From: Trematomus loennbergii
Taxonomy: Eukaryota > Chordata > Actinopteri > Perciformes > Nototheniidae
DNA: 64,000 bases
Direction of reading: 5' to 3'
NCBI GenBank assembly: GCA_012861695.1
Contig: JAAOOA010000056.1
Span: forward strand, 6,116,207-6,180,206
Shown: positions 36,626-61,700 of the stretch, one piece after another
Layout: every line of letters starts with the position of its first letter
Position numbering within the stretch: the first letter of the stretch is position 1
Position numbers and translations under genes: made by a program
Notes under the pieces: model-generated
What the model was told of the DNA's origin: nothing
Databases searched by the model: none
What the model saw: only the letters and a program-made list of their open reading frames with translations

Positions 36626-37195
36626 TCACTCACACACAGACATTGAATTTATAATGTTTTTTAGATACTAACTATATACTTCAAATTTTCTTAAGTTCTA
36701 AATGTTACACTGAGAGATACTTCGAGAATAGAGAACAGCACAAGAGAAGAACTAGTCCCGGTACTGGAATATGTCGTTGTGTTGTTCCACTAACCGTTAA
36801 TATTAGTTTTTTGATTTCAAGTTGGATTGTAAGTAGCAGGTAATTGCTGGGATCTGGAAACACAGCATCATTGCTAAAAAGGAGTTTGACCAGGAAAGAA
36901 ACACAAGTTGTCGACAAACCACCAGCTTAGCCAAACTTTTTTTGGTAGAGAAAATCAAAGCTTAGAACAAATGATAACCCATATCTGACTTCCTGGTTCA
37001 GCTTCGATCTACGGTAGCTGCGGTTGTGTGTGCAGAGAGTTCTTATGCAGTAAGGCGTTGGAGACATTTTTGTAATACTCACACTTCCGTTTTCACTTCC
37101 AAACAAAGTAGCTCATTGGTTGATTGATTGATTGGTTCTCGGGTCGCCCTTGGTTGTTTTTTGTCTTTATTGTCCATTCTTTTAACCCTCCTGTC

Positions 37196-37528
37196 ATGTT
37201 GGGGTCAAATCTGACCAATTTACCACCAATCATAAATAATGTGTTTAACATTTGATTGCTTCAATGCTTTATGATATCCTCCGCAGAAGGCATTTGAACA
37301 AATAACATTGCTGATCACCTCTTTCACTGAATTTTGAGTAGTCAACTTTCACTGCAGTTCTTCATGTAAACCGTTAGTCTGAGACATTGTGTACAGCTTA
37401 AAAGGGTGTTCAAAATAATCTGGTGATGATTAGTGGTTTTTGTGTTAATGTAAGAGCAGTTAAAACAGACAGGTCACATTTGACCAGGAACACCAAAGTA
37501 ACGGGGAGACATAAACACAACAGGAGGG
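37196..37528. mobile_element. TTAA-target MITE, family D
   Basis: Inverted termini CCCTCCTGT and ACAGGAGGG are flanked by TTAA at 37192-37195 and 37529-37532. Inward repeats are GGGTCAAATCTGACCA and GGTCACATTTGACC. 333 nt, non-coding. The CCC start and TTAA target fit the piggyBac type. Confidence 0.85.
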
Positions 37529-38330
37529 TTAAGCATGCTTCTGTGATCCCAGATCTAAGCAATGATTTTTGATGTGTACAATGTTATTATAAATTAAAGA
37601 AATGATGGCACAACCTATACAAATACATCCAAGCATCAAATTAGAATAATCTTTTAACACAACTCAAGCCAAGTCTCACAAGTCCTAAATCATAAACATT
37701 GAGTTTTGAGTACTAAACAAATCATAAGTTACTCTTCGCACAAAACGACCGCCATTTTAAACCCACATGTTGCTCATAAACATAACCATTAAGCCTCTTA
37801 TAACCTTCAAACACTGATTTTAAACATGCAATAGAAAACTTGACCCAGAACAACACCATATGGAGGACGAATGTGATAAGACAGTCACAGTGATTTGACA
37901 AGAATACACTAAAAGTGTTTAGGATTGACACAGAGTTTATTATGAACATGTACCTAGGTGGTGGTGGGGTGGTGGTGGTGGTGTGGGAGGTAGCCACCGG
38001 CTCCAGCAGTCCAGAGAGCCACAGATGCTCCACTGTTTGTGTGTTGACTCTGTAATTTGTTTGCTCTAATTTGTTTTGCAGTGCCAGGGGAGTTCCGATT
38101 TTAATTTCGCTCTGTGTGTGTTTACCCCTCTTTGTGGATCGCTGATCTGTTAAGCATAGAGAGAGGCAGAGAGACAGTCAGAGTGGAGGGTGGGCTGTTC
38201 ACAGAGCCAAATTAAAAAAGGAGCAGTGCAGATTGTTTTAAGCTCTGGCAGCCCCTTCAGGCCCAAAGGCCTCGCTCGCAGCCTGCACCTGCTCCGTCCC
38301 CCGGGAGCATGGTTCCTGATCCGTGGCCCT

Positions 38331-38690
38331 CGCTTCTCCTCCCCGGGCCCCCTATCCGAACCGCCTCCTCCTCTCCTCTCCTCTAACTCCTATTTTCCTT
38401 GTTTGCTTCATCTCCTCCCCATTGACATCTCTCCTTCCCTTCTGCTGCCTCCTTTCTCCTCACGTCTCCCCTCCAAAAACTCATGGTGCTCCTTCTCTCC
38501 TCCCTGATGACTTCCCTCACTCCTCAGCTCTGGCCTCTTCACCCCTTCTCTCCTCTCCACCAGCTGCTCCTCCTCTGTATCCCTCCTTCTCCTCTTGCCC
38601 TGGCTCAACTTCCTCCTATCCTCCCCTCATTTATTCTCCTGTAACTTTCTTCATGCTGCTCTCTCTCTCCTCTTGTCTCGCCTCCAGCAG
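38331..38690 (+). repeat. Long pyrimidine-rich tract
   Basis: About 360 nt on the plus strand is mostly C and T, with short mixed breaks (CTCCTCCTCTCCTCTCC and similar). Open frames here reflect low complexity, not a gene. Confidence 0.8.
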
Positions 38691-38699
38691 CTGGCAGAG

Positions 38700-39646
38700 T
38701 CTTAATCAGCAACCCTCCGCATCTCGATGATTGCAACGTGTTAGCCTGATTGAGAACACACAACCACACACACATAAGATACAGTCAGATATGACAATAT
38801 AACACGATCTGTGAGCTATCACGATTATTAAACTACAGTGCAGAGCTCAATAAAGCGGCGTCAAAGCTGACATCAACACATTTTATTAACCCGAGACACA
38901 TAATAAGAATGCAAATTAAACTCTTGTTTAAAATTGTCACAGCTATTCTTTATTGAAATCACCCAGTCGCTCCGTCCTTTATGACTGCACAGCCAGTTTG
39001 ATCAGTCAGTCAGCTCTACACACAGTATGGTACACTTTGTCACACATACAATATGTACATTACCCCAGCAGTAATGCTATGACATGTTCCAATAACAAGA
39101 CAGTTACTTTTAATATGGCTTGATTAAAGTGGTCAAACTGTATATGATGACCCAACTAGATGAGGCGAGTGCAAATCGCACAGTCCGGAGGGGGTGGGTC
39201 GACCCAATGGAAGAAGGTTGTCTCAGGAATCTAAGTATCAAGCTCTGGCCTTCTGTCACTAACTCACCTACCTATATACCAGGCTTTTCATTTGCAGTTC
39301 ACCCAAACTGCTATCCCAAGTGGTATGTAGCCATGCAGACAGTCTTATTTTGAAATTCACATGAAGAACTTGTTAGCAAACAGTTACATCTAGCAGACAC
39401 AGAGCAACATTAGCATTCATTCGAATGCGTGTTTCTTGCCACCTGATGATATTGTATTATCTATATACTTCTATTTTTTTGCTATTGCTTTTTGCCCTCC
39501 ACCGGCTCCTGAGGAGTCTCCCTTTTTTGCAGATAAATGATCCATTATGGTCACTAACTAGTCATCAGTAATGTAGGAAGTATTCAGATTTGATTAGTTT
39601 AAGTACAAAAACCACACAGAAGTCCTCCATTGAAACTGTTACGTAA
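38700..39646. other. Intergenic, left of faxc 3' end
   Basis: No gene supported. 38860-39060 is a unique-looking AT-balanced block with an octamer ATGCAAAT at 38909-38916. 39555-39625 resembles a fragment of the 32.7-kb element. Confidence 0.4.
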
Positions 39647-39975
39647 GAGGGCCCTATTATTCTCATTTTCAGGTTCATATTTTGACGTGTTTCCATGCTT
39701 TAATGTTCAAAAAGGTATTTTCATCCTCGGTCTGAAACCAGAGCCCACTCTGCTCCGATTGGTTAGCTGGCCGACTCAGTTGTGATTGGTCAACCGCTAA
39801 GAGATGTCCCGCCCCTAGGCAAATCACAAGAAAAAAGCGCGAGAGGGGGGCTTGTGTGGGGGAGATACTCCCTCTGAACTTTGAGAGTTTAGCCTTTGCA
39901 GACTATTTACTTGCACACAAACCTATATACCACACACCAGGAAGGGAAGCCCCCCAAAAGCATAATAGGGCCTCT
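39647..39975. mobile_element. TTAA-target MITE, family B, near-complete copy
   Basis: Termini GAGGGCCCTATTAT and ATAATAGGGCCTCT are inverted repeats. The right flank is TTAA (39976-39979); the left is GTAA. It shares CCATGCTTTAATGTTCAAAAA and TCTGAAACCAGAGCCCA with the other copies. 329 nt. Confidence 0.85.
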
Positions 39976-40194
39976 TTAATGTTATGAAATTGAGAATGAA
40001 ATCCTCAAATTAGAAGGGCTGCAAGACTAACACAATAAATAAAATAGTTATTAATCAACTAAATTGTACAGGCTGCACTTGTAAAAACTGTTGAGGCAGC
40101 AATCCTATAGACACATACAGTACATCTTAAAATGTGTACAAATAAAAACAAAACTATCTGCATGGCATGGATGCTTAAAGTAAGGACGTTTTTC

Positions 40195-40200
40195 TTTATT
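40195..40200 (-). terminator. faxc: Candidate faxc poly(A) signal
   Basis: AATAAA on the minus strand 1.5 kb downstream of the faxc stop. Another lies at 38949-38954. Either implies a 3' UTR of 1.5-2.8 kb. No transcript evidence is available here. Confidence 0.3.
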
Positions 40201-41701
40201 TGGGTGAACTGACTCTTTTAAACATTAGTTGCATCTACTCTAAACGCACCACATTCTTTTTACAGCAATCATATTGCCATTACGAGCACTTTACAGACAA
40301 AAGTAAATGCTTCCCGAGACATTTTGGTCCATTAAATACCCAGTTTTGCTCGTTTTTAGACTAGCAATGTTCAGTTGATTTGGTATTCTGACTTTATCAC
40401 CTGACATTCACACACAGTAAATCTCACATACACAATCATGATCCAGACACCCAGCGTCCTGTACTGCTGATATACACATTTCCCATTCAATTGTCTTACA
40501 CTGTCCTCTGCCTTCCTCCAGATTGCTCCCATTAACATAAGGTGAAAATACATTTCCACTAGTGCAAAATAAAGTCTCTCTTTGAGAGCAATAAGAAAAC
40601 AAAGTTTAACAAAAAATATATACATTTGACACATTGGATCATATAGAAATAATAAAGTGGCACTGATAATAAATTATATCACAAGAAAAAACTGCTGCAG
40701 ACTATATTCCCCCATTTCTTTAGTCTGAAAGAACTAAGGCTGATTTGTAAGTATGCATACATATTTAACTTGCAGGCTGACAAGTTTTTATGAATGAAAC
40801 ATTAAAGTTTTGGACTGTAGGAGGAATTCCTGCTGTGTTATTGGCAGGTTGGAATGACCTTGTTGTTCCAGAATAAACACAGGCTGACTACTGACTCCAT
40901 CTAGTGGTGAAATATACCAACTACAGCGTTTTGCTGAAATCAAGAAGATTTTAAAATCAATAATCGGATTTCCTCCAACAACAAAGTGCAAGCAAATAAT
41001 AACTAAATCGGGAGAAATAAGGATAATACCCATTAAATCACAGGCACAAAACTGCTTCTTTTTCATTCTTGTTTCTATTCCATTGGACTACTACTAAGGT
41101 TGTGGTTTGATGGAGGTCATGTTTTCTTCCCACATACAGTAAGTAGCACAAAGGGAATGACACGAGGATCAATCTACAGCACGGACTCATCTGTGTTTCC
41201 TCTCTCACACACAGATGGTTAACGGCAGCTGTTCTTGTCAGTCACATGATCGATCTCCACCTGTTTCAGTGGGTTTGTGCGTTAGGACACGTGGCGGAGT
41301 GGTGATTAGTTGCATCGTTTCATAGCCAGTGAGGTGCCGCCTGTCATGAATACACGCTCCTTGGTCGACGCCACACTTTTCACTCGATGAGACATTTCTT
41401 CCGTGTTAACCTTTCGCACCAGCTTCTGCGTCTTAGGATGAGACAAATAAGGCAAAGAGGAACTGCCACGAGGACAGTTCTGATGTTACAGGAAGGGGCA
41501 AAGCATACAGTATTAGTGTTATGGGGTTCAGTTTGTATGCACTGCATATTAATACCCAGGGGGTCCATCAGGAAGGTTCATTATTTTGGGTATCAGAGGT
41601 TGAGGAGTCATTTCTTCAGCCGTGAGAGTCTGGCAACCTGTCCAGATTTTTAAAACTAACTATGCATCGTCTCCTGTCAGCCAATCACGACCATCCTCAG
41701 G

Positions 41702-55720
<14,019 letters not shown>

Positions 55721-55859
55721 AGCTATGAAGTAATACAACACCTTGACTTCCGGTTACATCTTTCAAAATTAAACGTCTCTGTTGGGGCTGTGTTGCAATG
55801 TTATTTTGATGACTTGTGTTCTGTAGCCTTTTTGCAGATGAAGTTATAAAAGTATTAAC

Positions 55860-58509
55860 ACTAATAGTTGGTTATTATGTTTTTAATATATTAGGTAATA
55901 ATGTATTATAGTTATAGTTTTATTTTATTTTCTTATTTATAAATGTGTTATATCAAGGTCTCGTTTGACATAATGAACAGGGAGCATCATGGAAAGTCAT
56001 GTTCAGTGACCCTTTAGCACCGTTTAAATTACATTTTCTGCAAATAGTACATTATTTTAAACCATCCACTGCTGAACTACTGAAACTTCCCCTTCTTCAC
56101 TTTCAGAGATATTCTCTGATGCAAGGACTGCAACTTATTATTGTTTTCAATTGATTTGCAATTGACTTGAATATTGAAGAAGTTGTTGAATAAACTTAAG
56201 CTAAGTGACTTGTTTTTTTATCATTTAAGTGTTAATATGTTAAAAACTGGTGTTCAACCAGTAAATGCTGTATATTCATCCTAAGTACATCATCCTTTTT
56301 CAACAGCGTACATGTTTATATCATTATAAATGTTATATAAACTTGACATGCTCGAACATTCTGCAGGACTCTCAAACAGCTTTGTTTTTATTTCAGCATT
56401 AAAGCTCATCCTTGACCATAGTAGTATTTTGACGTAAATTAAAGAGATCTGATGAAAGTCCTAGAAAGAGCTAATATGTGTAAGTGAAGCTAGAATCATT
56501 TTTAAGATAATATCAACGTACATCACAACTAGCAAATGTCAACAAATTAGGATTAAACAGGCCAGGGGCTTGTGGTCTGAGAAAGATAATTGCTGTGTAA
56601 TATCCTTTTATTGTTTATGTGAACTCTGGCAACATCCGGTGTTAGCATGCTAAACTCTGGCAGCTCGACGCAGCCGGCCTATTGTCTGCTCCGGAGGGGA
56701 GACACCGCGCCCTGACGAGCCCTGCGTCCCAGTGAAACCAGTGGCTACCCGGAGGAACACAGCGCTTATTGGCCAGCATTTATGACAAGTAAATTATATT
56801 TGTATAATAAATGAAACTGTGTATGCGACAACCTACTCAATTGACTATTAGTTTCTTCACCACCAAAATATCTGCTGTTGATAGTTTGTTTGTTTACCTT
56901 TGAGGATAAAAACCGCCACAAAAAAAACACTATACATGCACAAATAGCGTATAGGTGAAACAATATCCATTCGTTACGTTTTTTTATGTTAATGTAGTCT
57001 ATTAAACAGCATTCGCATTTTCAAAAAGCATACACAACTGTAAAAGCCTTTTAATCGGAATTATATCAAAATAAAAGTATACTCACTCTTGAACAACTTC
57101 GGAAGTGTAGGAAGATATTCATCTTGACGGAGAAATCCACCTGACGTTCTTTGAATCTGTTTGTGGAGCATTCCGAGAGGTGTTGGGGAAAAACTTCCAG
57201 CAAAGACGATTTAGTAAAATATCCTGTAGGAGCTTACAACAGCTTCGGTGCCAAATGAAATCCCGTCTGCTCCCAGTCAGCAGGTGACAGTGTGTCTTGG
57301 TCAATAGCGATAGGTGTTTACACCGAACGGAATGAACTACCGGTGTGTATTAATGAATGGTGGTGCACTTTAAAACCCTCACTGCAGCCATGGCTACTGC
57401 AAGTTAGGTGCGCACTCCCGCGGATTCAGGGGCGCGCATTAGAGCAGGAGAGTGTGTTATTGTAAACAGATGAATAGTGTGGGAACAAGAGTACACTGCA
57501 AGGCACTAGCAGGGATGGAGGTACTCAGTTTACTTAGTTAAAGTACTAATGCAACGTAATGTAAATGTAAAAGGCGTTCATTAAAAATAAATAAATAAAA
57601 TGATCTAAGGTAATCAGGATAATGTACAATGTGACTGTGGTAGCATTATATGTCATACGATTATAATTGCTTCTGCATTAATGTACAAGCAGGATTATAC
57701 TGTTGTACTTGGTGGAGGTGTGTCTAAATAAGTATTATCTTCATTATGTATTCATCTGATTATTTCTCATATAATTCTCTAATCCTTTACAATTATGTTT
57801 TTTTTCTTCTTCCATCAACAATCCAAACCTCCAAATTCTTTAAAAATACAATAAAATTATTCAAATAATTTGAAGAAACACCGGCAAAAAAAAGGTTATT
57901 GTTGTCTTTCTTTCAAACTCTTCTAGCTTTTCGTAATTTGCATGTTAATCATATACAAATCAATGCAGTAGCTATTCGTGACACATTTAATATCTCCTAC
58001 ACAGTCAAATAACACAAGTAACCATTCTTGAAAAAGACAACATCAACCTCACAGTCCGTTGTGTTTAGAAATCTCATCTTTGCACGCACTTTAAGAACAT
58101 CATGCTAGCATGACTTACTCTCTGCTTCAGGCTTGATTTGACTTATGTAATACTTCCACACGAGACCCTTTATAATCCCACAGGATGCGATTGTCCTATC
58201 CTCGTGTGTGGACACATGCTTTAGCATTGAAAAAATGATTTCCAGTGTGCAGCAAAAACCAACAGGAAATCATATTTATGTTAGCGGACAGAAACGTAAT
58301 AATTTGAATTAATACATTTCCCCTGCTGTACAGTATATACTCAAATAATGCATGTGAAAGTATAAACTCTGTTGAAAGCCACAATCAAAGGATGCACAAT
58401 TGCCTTGAACAGCACATAAAACACTGTTTAAAGCAAAGGCTGATGTTGCCATGTTATTTTGAGTGCAGCTACATCTCTAATTCAACCTCAAGGCTGTTTG
58501 TCCCTTTCC
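55860..58509. other. Spacer between faxc and coq3
   Basis: Mostly AT-rich. Two GC-richer islands occur, at 56630-56770 (with GGCCAAT on the minus strand) and at 57090-57450 (with a strong donor on the minus strand). About 57510-57720 partly resembles the 32.7-kb element. No coding gene is seen. Confidence 0.45.
57084..57300 (-). other. Candidate unannotated upstream exon (faxc orientation)
   Basis: The minus strand ends at a near-consensus donor, AAGA/GTGAGTAT (57084 is the last exon base). A Met frame lies just before it (MNIFLHFRSCS then the donor) and a GC-rich stretch lies upstream. It could be an alternative first exon of faxc or an unrelated transcript. No acceptor partner can be proved from sequence. 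Confidence 0.25.
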
Positions 58510-58515
58510 TTTAAT
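58510..58515 (-). terminator. coq3: Candidate coq3 poly(A) signal (ATTAAA)
   Basis: The variant hexamer ATTAAA lies on the minus strand about 100 nt past the coq3 stop. No canonical AATAAA is closer. Confidence 0.4.
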
Positions 58516-58612
58516 AACCGCTGTCTCATTTGCTGCTTCACAGCTGGCCACAGGGTAGTTAGACATCACACAAACGTGAGTCTATTTTCTGATTGTTGTG
58601 CGGCAGTGTGTC

Positions 58613-58779
58613 TCAGCTGTGTGTGTCTGCGGTGCTCTCCTCCGCCTGCTCTGTGTGGGGGTCTTCTCTGGCTTTGACAGCGTGGAGGGCGTAGTTGATG
58701 GCTGTGCTGTTGGTCCAGCTCCAGGCTCCTGATACGGGGTTGTACAGCATCCCCTGGATAGACTGCACTGAGAAACCAT
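58613..58779 (-). CDS. coq3: coq3 last exon
   Basis: This exon of 167 nt encodes GFSVQSIQGMLYNPVSG through STADTHS and TGA (58613-58615). The acceptor is CTCTCAG. It ends about 15-20 residues earlier than human COQ3. Confidence 0.94.
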
Positions 58780-61700
58780 CTGAGAGAGGATGGAAGGAGG
58801 GGGGGGGGTGTTAGAGAGGGACTGACAGCAGCACAAAGACATACGTTGCTTTTCTTTTTCCACCCATTATATAACTCTGGCCTGGCAACCACATGTGATG
58901 TATCTGATATTAGTGGCTGGTTATGACTAGGGTTGCAAAGGGGCGGAAAGTTTCCATGGAAAGTTAAGCTGGGGAATTTTGGAAACATTCGATGCAAAAT
59001 TAAACAAAAAAACATGACATTTCAACAGATTTTTTTGTAAATCTTTTTTTTTCAAGTAGAACAGAACAAGTTCTAATCATTTTATTGAACAATTATTTGT
59101 TTCATTGAAGAACGAAAACAGGAATGTTGAGTTAAATGTTACTCATCCCCTCCCAACCCCACTCATTAAAAAATGAACAAAAATGCACCCCCCATCCAAA
59201 AATCCCCACAAAGTCCCATTCAAAATGTTAAATGAAAAGAGCCCTTCTCCCTCCAAGTCCCATTAAACATGCAAATCTTCCTTCAAGCGATCCTCTGCAT
59301 TTTTTGCTAAACCCTTTCAGTCAACGGGCTCTTCCTGGGCCTCATCAACATCCAACTCTGAGTCTTCCTCTTCACATTAGTGAGCCTGTTGCGAACCTTT
59401 GTGTGGTCTCAATAGCCATGCAGTAAGCAGTGTGCTATGGCATGGATATTCAATGTACTTGAATGGCATCTGTTTGTTTTAGTCAAGATTATGCTAAAAT
59501 ATACTTTCCCCAACTATATTTAAGTTCCCTATGAAGAGCCAACCTTCAATTTGGAAAATTCCCAGTTTATTTCCATAAATTCCCGTTTATTCCCGTGGGA
59601 AGTTTCCATCTTTGAAAATTCCCGGAATGTTGCAACCCTGGTTATGACATAAGCCTACAAACAGAGGGAAACAACTTTCTGATTGGGTCGTTTACAGGAT
59701 GAATGTTATTCTTACTGGTTATTAGCACTTCCCAATCTTTAGTTTATGGTTTAAAGAGGACTGTTAGAGCCAGTATTTAGTTTTTGATAAGAAAGGCCAC
59801 CTAATTTTGACGTCTGTAGTCAACAGACTATAAAAGACTACAATTCCCACGGCGCCTCCTCTAAAGTGACAGTGATGGGCAACCTGCTAGAAAGACGCCG
59901 TTGAGGAACAGTTTTTAAACGTTAAACTACCCTTTAAGTTATTAAGTTATATAAGCCTTATCAAGAAGAAAGAATACCCAAGTTGTTTGTTATTTTATTT
60001 GAGTTATGCTTATTTGTTTTGAATATTGTAAAGGCCTCTTTTCTTTGTTGCACATGTAAAAGTTTGTTATTTTATTTTTGAGCAAACACATCGCTTTATA
60101 CCATCCAAACCATCGGAGGCCAAGCAACTCTTCTAACTGTAAGTAACACAAATATAAAGGAAGAAAACCGAGTTAAAACATGTCTGTTTAAGGCGTCTAG
60201 TGGCTTGATAGATAAACAAGGAAGGAAGCCACGACAAGGACACTACTTTATACTGCGTGTGCTCTTATTTATGGAAATATATGCAAACGGAGGGTCTTAC
60301 TGGACTCCAGGAGGCGCTCCAGATCCACGGGGCTGATGAACTTCTCCCAGTCGTGCGTGCCGCTGGGAACGATGCGCAGCAGCTGCTCGGCGGCGACAAT
60401 AGCCAGCGCGTAGGACAGGTTGGTTTTATTCAGAGTGGTGATGAAGAGGGAGCCGCCTGGCTGCACACACAGAGAGGAACAGTCTTAGTTTATAAAGTAT
60501 AAAAGATTTACAGCTCTTATTGATGAAACTGCTTAAGAAAACATGTTTTACAATGACGTCACATCCTTACAGGTACTATGTACACAAGTTAGGTCCTACT
60601 TTGGTCCTTAAGGGTATTTATAGAATGGATTAGATACAGAGTCCAGAAAGCAGCAGTGCCCAACCTCAAGGCTCAACTACGTCAAGATTAACTATTTCAA
60701 CAGAAGTTTGTCTACAAACTATAGGCTGCTACCTGCTGCTTCACTGAATATGAATATAAATACAACCTAGACATTTGGCTCAGAAAGTGCAGTAGTCTGA
60801 GCTGCACATGGGATGGAGAATGCACTGTGCCCGCAGAGGGTTGTCATTTTCCTCAATTTCAATCTAATAGGATGCTATCTATCAATCTATCTATCATGTG
60901 ACGTTGTGAGTGCTCTGCTGAATGCAATACATGATTACAGTTTAATTCCATTTGATCAAAACTGTATTAAACTCAAAATAAGTTCACTATTGTTTGTCAT
61001 TATTTTTATTGCAAACTTCCTTGAAAATAACCCAAAATTAACTGACCCAACCCTAGTCCATTCACGTCTCAACTGAATACAGATGCATCGAGTGAACATT
61101 AGGCTGTCTTTTTTCCTCTGCACTCGACAGTCCACTGATGACAATCATCTGCTCTCTCATATATATTTTTTTCTCTGTATTGATGTTGAGTTTTCACTCT
61201 CGTCAGGGTTCAGTGCAGCACAAACTCATAAAAACACATGCTCACCTATTCCCAGAGAAACACAACAGATGCAAACACAACAAACAGATCACCATATGCA
61301 CGTTAGCACATGCTCAGGTGAACACACAGACACACACTGTAGTGGTGCAGAAATATCTGACATGAGCCAACAGCTGGGGGGTACACACACACACACACAC
61401 CCGGGCTGGGACACACCTTCAGCACGTGTCCGCAGCAGAAGGCGAATGTTTCCAGGTCGGCCAGATGTTCCACCACCTCGGAGGCCACCACAGCGTCGTA
61501 GCGCCCCCCCCCATGCTCCTCCTCCTCTGAGAGGTCCTCCAGGGTGCAGGCACGGTAGCTGACCCGCTGACGGAGGTCCGGGTCGAAGGCCGTGTGCACC
61601 TGGGCCGTACCAATGCTGTCCCCCACCGGGTCGATACCCAGCACGTCGGCTCCCAGCCGGCCCAGAGGCTGGTGGGGGTAGGGAGGAGAGAGTCAGACAG

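Noticed and set aside
35887..36633. 248- and 194-codon minus-strand ORFs
   Set aside because: They cross the GT microsatellite and have no recognisable domain. Only the composition of the GC-rich part was kept as a finding.
38190..38730. 105- and 135-codon Ser/Pro-rich ORFs
   Set aside because: They arise from the pyrimidine tract; low complexity with no conserved motif.
41387..41653. 88-codon plus-strand ORF just downstream of the faxc stop
   Set aside because: No recognised domain; probably chance within the faxc 3' UTR.
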